Shown here: positions 7,053 through 8,273 of the stretch, piece after piece
Numbering within the stretch: the first letter of the stretch is position 1
How the letters are laid out: each line of letters starts with the position of its first letter
Assembly: GCA_003224785.1 (NCBI GenBank)
Contig: QHZV01000013.1
Span: 1-8,273, forward strand
Reading direction: 5' to 3'
From: Acidobacteriota bacterium
GTDB lineage: Bacteria; Acidobacteriota; Terriglobia; Terriglobales; Acidobacteriaceae
DNA length: 8,273 nt
Notes under the pieces: generated by a model
Told to the model about the DNA's origin: nothing
Database searches by the model: none
The model's input: only the letters and a program-made list of their open reading frames with translations
Position numbers and translations under genes: made by a program

Positions 7053-7115
7053 AATTAGGCTGTGAAAGCTGAATGCGACGCGGGTACAATTTGAGCTGGT
7101 ATGTTGGAGCGATCT

Positions 7116-7607
7116 ATGAGGCGATCCCATCTTGTCCTTCTGATAGCTCTCATATCGTTCGTCCGTGCGTTCGCCGGAGATGACGCGAGCGGGCCAATTC
7201 ACTACCGTGCTGACTTCTCAAAACCGTTCACGACGTATGTGATGTCGGAGAATGACAAACAATGGAGTCGATCTCTCATACGGAATTTGAAGTACACAGG
7301 CAACGTCGTTCATTTCGTGAAGACATCACTTACGCTGGAAGTGGATGGGTCAAAGATCGAACATGCAATATACCAAGCGGTTGAGAAGCCTGATCTGTTT
7401 TACGTGATAAATGGCGACGCCATGCTGCAGATGGGCACCAGATGGCCTTTCAACCCCGGAGTTGCTGGTTTTTCCATGCATGCTCCAAAATCTCGGGACT
7501 TCATCGTTTCTGTTTACCTGAGTAGCGGCGTACCATTTTTGTCGAGTTCACCAGTGCAGAAAGGACCTGTCGATTGGAAAGGGCAAGACTGGACTAGATT
7601 TAAGTAA
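7116..7607 (+). CDS. Small secreted protein of unknown function
   Basis: I chose the ATG at 7116 because GGAG (7106-7109) lies six bases before it. Starting at the in-frame ATG 7101 would put the ribosome site inside the gene. The 163-residue product begins with a textbook signal peptide: basic MRRSH, hydrophobic core LVLLIALISFV, and RAFA before the likely cleavage at GDD. The mature part (about 143 aa) is mixed beta/alpha by eye, with YRADFSKPFTTYVM near the start, an aromatic-rich middle (PDLFYVINGDAM) and a Ser/Pro-rich end. No cysteines or catalytic motif are seen. A hand count over 7201-7380 gives about 46% GC, against 53-63% in sampled lines of folK and lpxC, so it may be acquired. A possible -10 (TACAAT, 7085-7090) lacks a good -35. 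I do not recognise the family. Confidence 0.75.
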   Translation: MRRSHLVLLIALISFVRAFAGDDASGPIHYRADFSKPFTTYVMSENDKQWSRSLIRNLKYTGNVVHFVKTSLTLEVDGSKIEHAIYQAVEKPDLFYVINGDAMLQMGTRWPFNPGVAGFSMHAPKSRDFIVSVYLSSGVPFLSSSPVQKGPVDWKGQDWTRFK

Positions 7608-7615
7608 AGATCCTT

Positions 7616-7678
7616 CGCGGGCGAGGGCGCCCGCGCCACATTCATAGTAGCTCGTCGGACAAGAGTGCCCGACCCACA
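7616..7678 (-). repeat. Compound hairpin repeat, copy 2 (inverted)
   Basis: Read on the minus strand this starts TGTGGGTCGG and has GTCGGGC and GTCCGAC around ACTCTT (one G·T pair), then a module with GGGCGCCC (7625-7632). On the plus strand CGCGGGC (7616-7622) and GCCCGCG (7629-7635) make a perfect 7-bp stem only eight bases after the stop of the upstream gene, without a T-run. It matches the layout and most of the two modules of 6992-7052, but the spacer between modules differs. Confidence 0.8.
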
Positions 7679-7706
7679 TGAGCCGATGTGGATCTCGCGC
7701 TTGCAC

Positions 7707-7736
7707 GTCAAATTCCGCTATGGTACCTTCTATAAT
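7707..7736 (+). promoter_or_regulatory. Probable promoter of tRNA-Thr
   Basis: TATAAT at 7731-7736 is a perfect -10 hexamer about 48 bases before the mature tRNA. The best -35 at proper spacing is weak (GTCAAA, 7707-7712, 18-bp spacer). TTGCAC at 7701-7706 is a better hexamer but 24 bp away. Transcription would start near 7743 and include the leader hairpin at 7761-7783. Confidence 0.5.
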
Positions 7737-7760
7737 TGTCCCGTTGAAAAAAGGGATTAG

Positions 7761-7783
7761 TGTGACAGGCCGCGCCTGTTACA
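7761..7783 (+). other. 10-bp leader hairpin abutting tRNA-Thr
   Basis: TGTGACAGGC (7761-7770) pairs with GCCTGTTACA (7774-7783) around the loop CGC, with one G·T wobble. Only one base (7784) separates it from the first base of the mature tRNA, so it would be the 5' leader removed by RNase P. It could aid processing, be part of a regulatory structure, or be another dispersed palindrome. Confidence 0.65.
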
Positions 7784-7784
7784 T

Positions 7785-7860
7785 GCTGGCGTAGCTCAGC
7801 TGGTAGAGCATCTGATTTGTAATCAGAGGGTCAGGGGTTCAAATCCCTTCGCCAGCTCCA
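7785..7860 (+). tRNA. tRNA-Thr (anticodon UGU)
   Basis: This is a full cloverleaf of 76 nt including an encoded CCA. The acceptor stem is GCTGGCG (7785-7791) with CGCCAGC (7850-7856), the discriminator base is T, and CCA is at 7858-7860. The D-arm is GCTCAGCTGGTAGAGC. The anticodon stem TCTGA/TCAGA holds the loop TTTGTAA, giving anticodon TGT for ACA codons. The T-arm is AGGGGTTCAAATCCCT. It is followed 270 bp later by tRNA-Tyr, an order also found before tuf in many bacteria. Confidence 0.97.
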
Positions 7861-8053
7861 GAAATGATGGCGGAATTCCGGAGCTGGGATTTCGCGGCAT
7901 GGCAAGGTTTGCAGGGCCGGCAGAGAGCTGTTCCATCGGCACACCATAAGGGAATTTCCCAGATGAGTTGTAAGCGCGAATGGTTTTCTACGCGCACTTT
8001 CTGATCCCAGTGGCAAAGCGCAAATGCAAGGATGGTTGCGGCGTGTCTGAAAG

Positions 8054-8081
8054 AGCTATTAGCTGTGAGCGATGAGCTATG
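8054..8081 (+). repeat. Heptamer array of AGCTATG-like units
   Basis: There are four consecutive 7-mers: AGCTATT, AGCTGTG, AGCGATG and AGCTATG. They sit in the 270-bp spacer between the two tRNA genes. The rest of that spacer (7861-8053 and 8082-8130) shows no convincing gene, only small palindromes. Such degenerate heptamer arrays are comparable in style to the short tandem repeats known from cyanobacteria. Their function is unknown. Confidence 0.6.
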
Positions 8082-8130
8082 GGCCGACGAGATGAGATTG
8101 CGGTGCGCTCGCTGCTCACCGTTGATTTAT

Positions 8131-8219
8131 GCACAGGTGGGTGAGTGGTTAAAGCCAACAGACTGTAAATCTGTCCCTCCATGCGAGGTACGAAGGTTCG
8201 AATCCTTCCCTGTGCACCA
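8131..8219 (+). tRNA. tRNA-Tyr (anticodon GUA)
   Basis: This is a class II tRNA of 89 nt with encoded CCA. The acceptor stem is GCACAGG (8131-8137) with CCTGTGC (8209-8215), the discriminator is A (8216), and CCA is at 8217-8219. The anticodon stem ACAGA/TCTGT holds CTGTAAA, giving GTA. The long variable arm contains CCTCC and GAGG, and the T-arm carries GGTTCGAATCC. No separate promoter is evident. It could be co-transcribed with tRNA-Thr, though 270 bp is a long spacer. Confidence 0.97.
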
Positions 8220-8228
8220 GATTGAGTT

Positions 8229-8273
8229 GTGACGAAGAGATTGGTATTGGCGCTGTTGGCATACGCCGCCCTT
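8229..8273 (+). CDS. Possible start of an exported protein, cut by the window edge
   Basis: A GTG ten bases after the tRNA-Tyr CCA opens a frame that runs to the window end and reads MTKRLVLALLAYAAL. A basic start followed by a hydrophobic run is what a signal peptide looks like. There is no clear Shine-Dalgarno and only 15 codons are visible, so it may be chance. Confidence 0.25.
   Translation, partial: MTKRLVLALLAYAAL

Noticed and set aside
7871..7960. Palindromes CGGAATTCCG (7871-7880) and GGGAATTTCCC (7950-7960) after tRNA-Thr as an operator pair
   Set aside because: They are short, differ from each other, and have no nearby protein gene to regulate. Chance is adequate.
7831..8016. Minus-strand 61-codon frame running into tRNA-Thr (SWRRDLNP)
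   Set aside because: The C-terminal end is antisense tRNA, and the rest has no signal, motif or ribosome site.
8032..8232. Plus-strand 66-codon open frame across tRNA-Tyr (VGEWLKPTDCKSV...)
   Set aside because: It is the translation of the tRNA-Tyr gene, a well-known kind of false protein. The tRNA structure explains the sequence.
1..8273. CRISPR array, transposase, integrase, toxin–antitoxin or defence genes
   Set aside because: I looked for regularly spaced identical repeats and hallmark motifs in the reading frames and found none.

Overview
The window looks like ordinary chromosomal DNA of a Gram-negative bacterium, most likely an acidobacterium (Terriglobia-like). This rests on a complete LpxC (an outer membrane with lipid A), a membrane–GAF–GAF–GGDEF–HD-GYP signalling gene of a type I associate with Acidobacteriota, moderately high GC, and several families of short palindromic or periodic repeats in almost every intergenic gap. 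The taxon is an inference from family knowledge and was not searched.

Layout. Positions 2-3057 hold a cyclic-di-GMP turnover gene that enters from the left edge. It is broken twice: a one-base-type frame change near 545-585, and an apparent deletion of roughly 25-30 codons inside the first GAF domain near 1165-1180. The 3' part (1204-3057) is a long clean frame with GAF, GGDEF and HD-GYP. After an ATCCGT-type intergenic repeat comes a FabG-like SDR gene (3263-4080) knocked out of frame by an exact 38-bp tandem duplication. Next are a secreted protein of possible LolA/LppX-like type (4135-4965) and lpxC (5088-6056). A convergent small gene (6053-6277, minus strand) shares overlapping stop codons with lpxC. 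Then follow folK (6489-6974), a small secreted protein of unknown function (7116-7607) enclosed by an inverted pair of compound-hairpin repeats, tRNA-Thr(UGU), tRNA-Tyr(GUA), and possibly the first codons of another exported protein at the right edge.

How the parts relate. lpxC (lipid A) and folK (folate) are housekeeping genes and do not form an obvious operon with the rest. The Thr-Tyr tRNA pair recalls the tRNA cluster that precedes tuf in many bacteria, but the window ends too soon to tell. No defence system, CRISPR array, transposase or recognisable new multi-gene system is visible.

The points most worth a second look are the inverted repeat pair around 7116-7607, the exact 38-bp duplication in the SDR gene, the internal GAF deletion, a 10-bp hairpin abutting the tRNA-Thr 5' end, and short-period (7 and 10 bp) repeat arrays between genes. 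Three coding disruptions lie within about 3 kb, in otherwise well-preserved genes. Assembly or sequencing error must be excluded before any biology is built on them.
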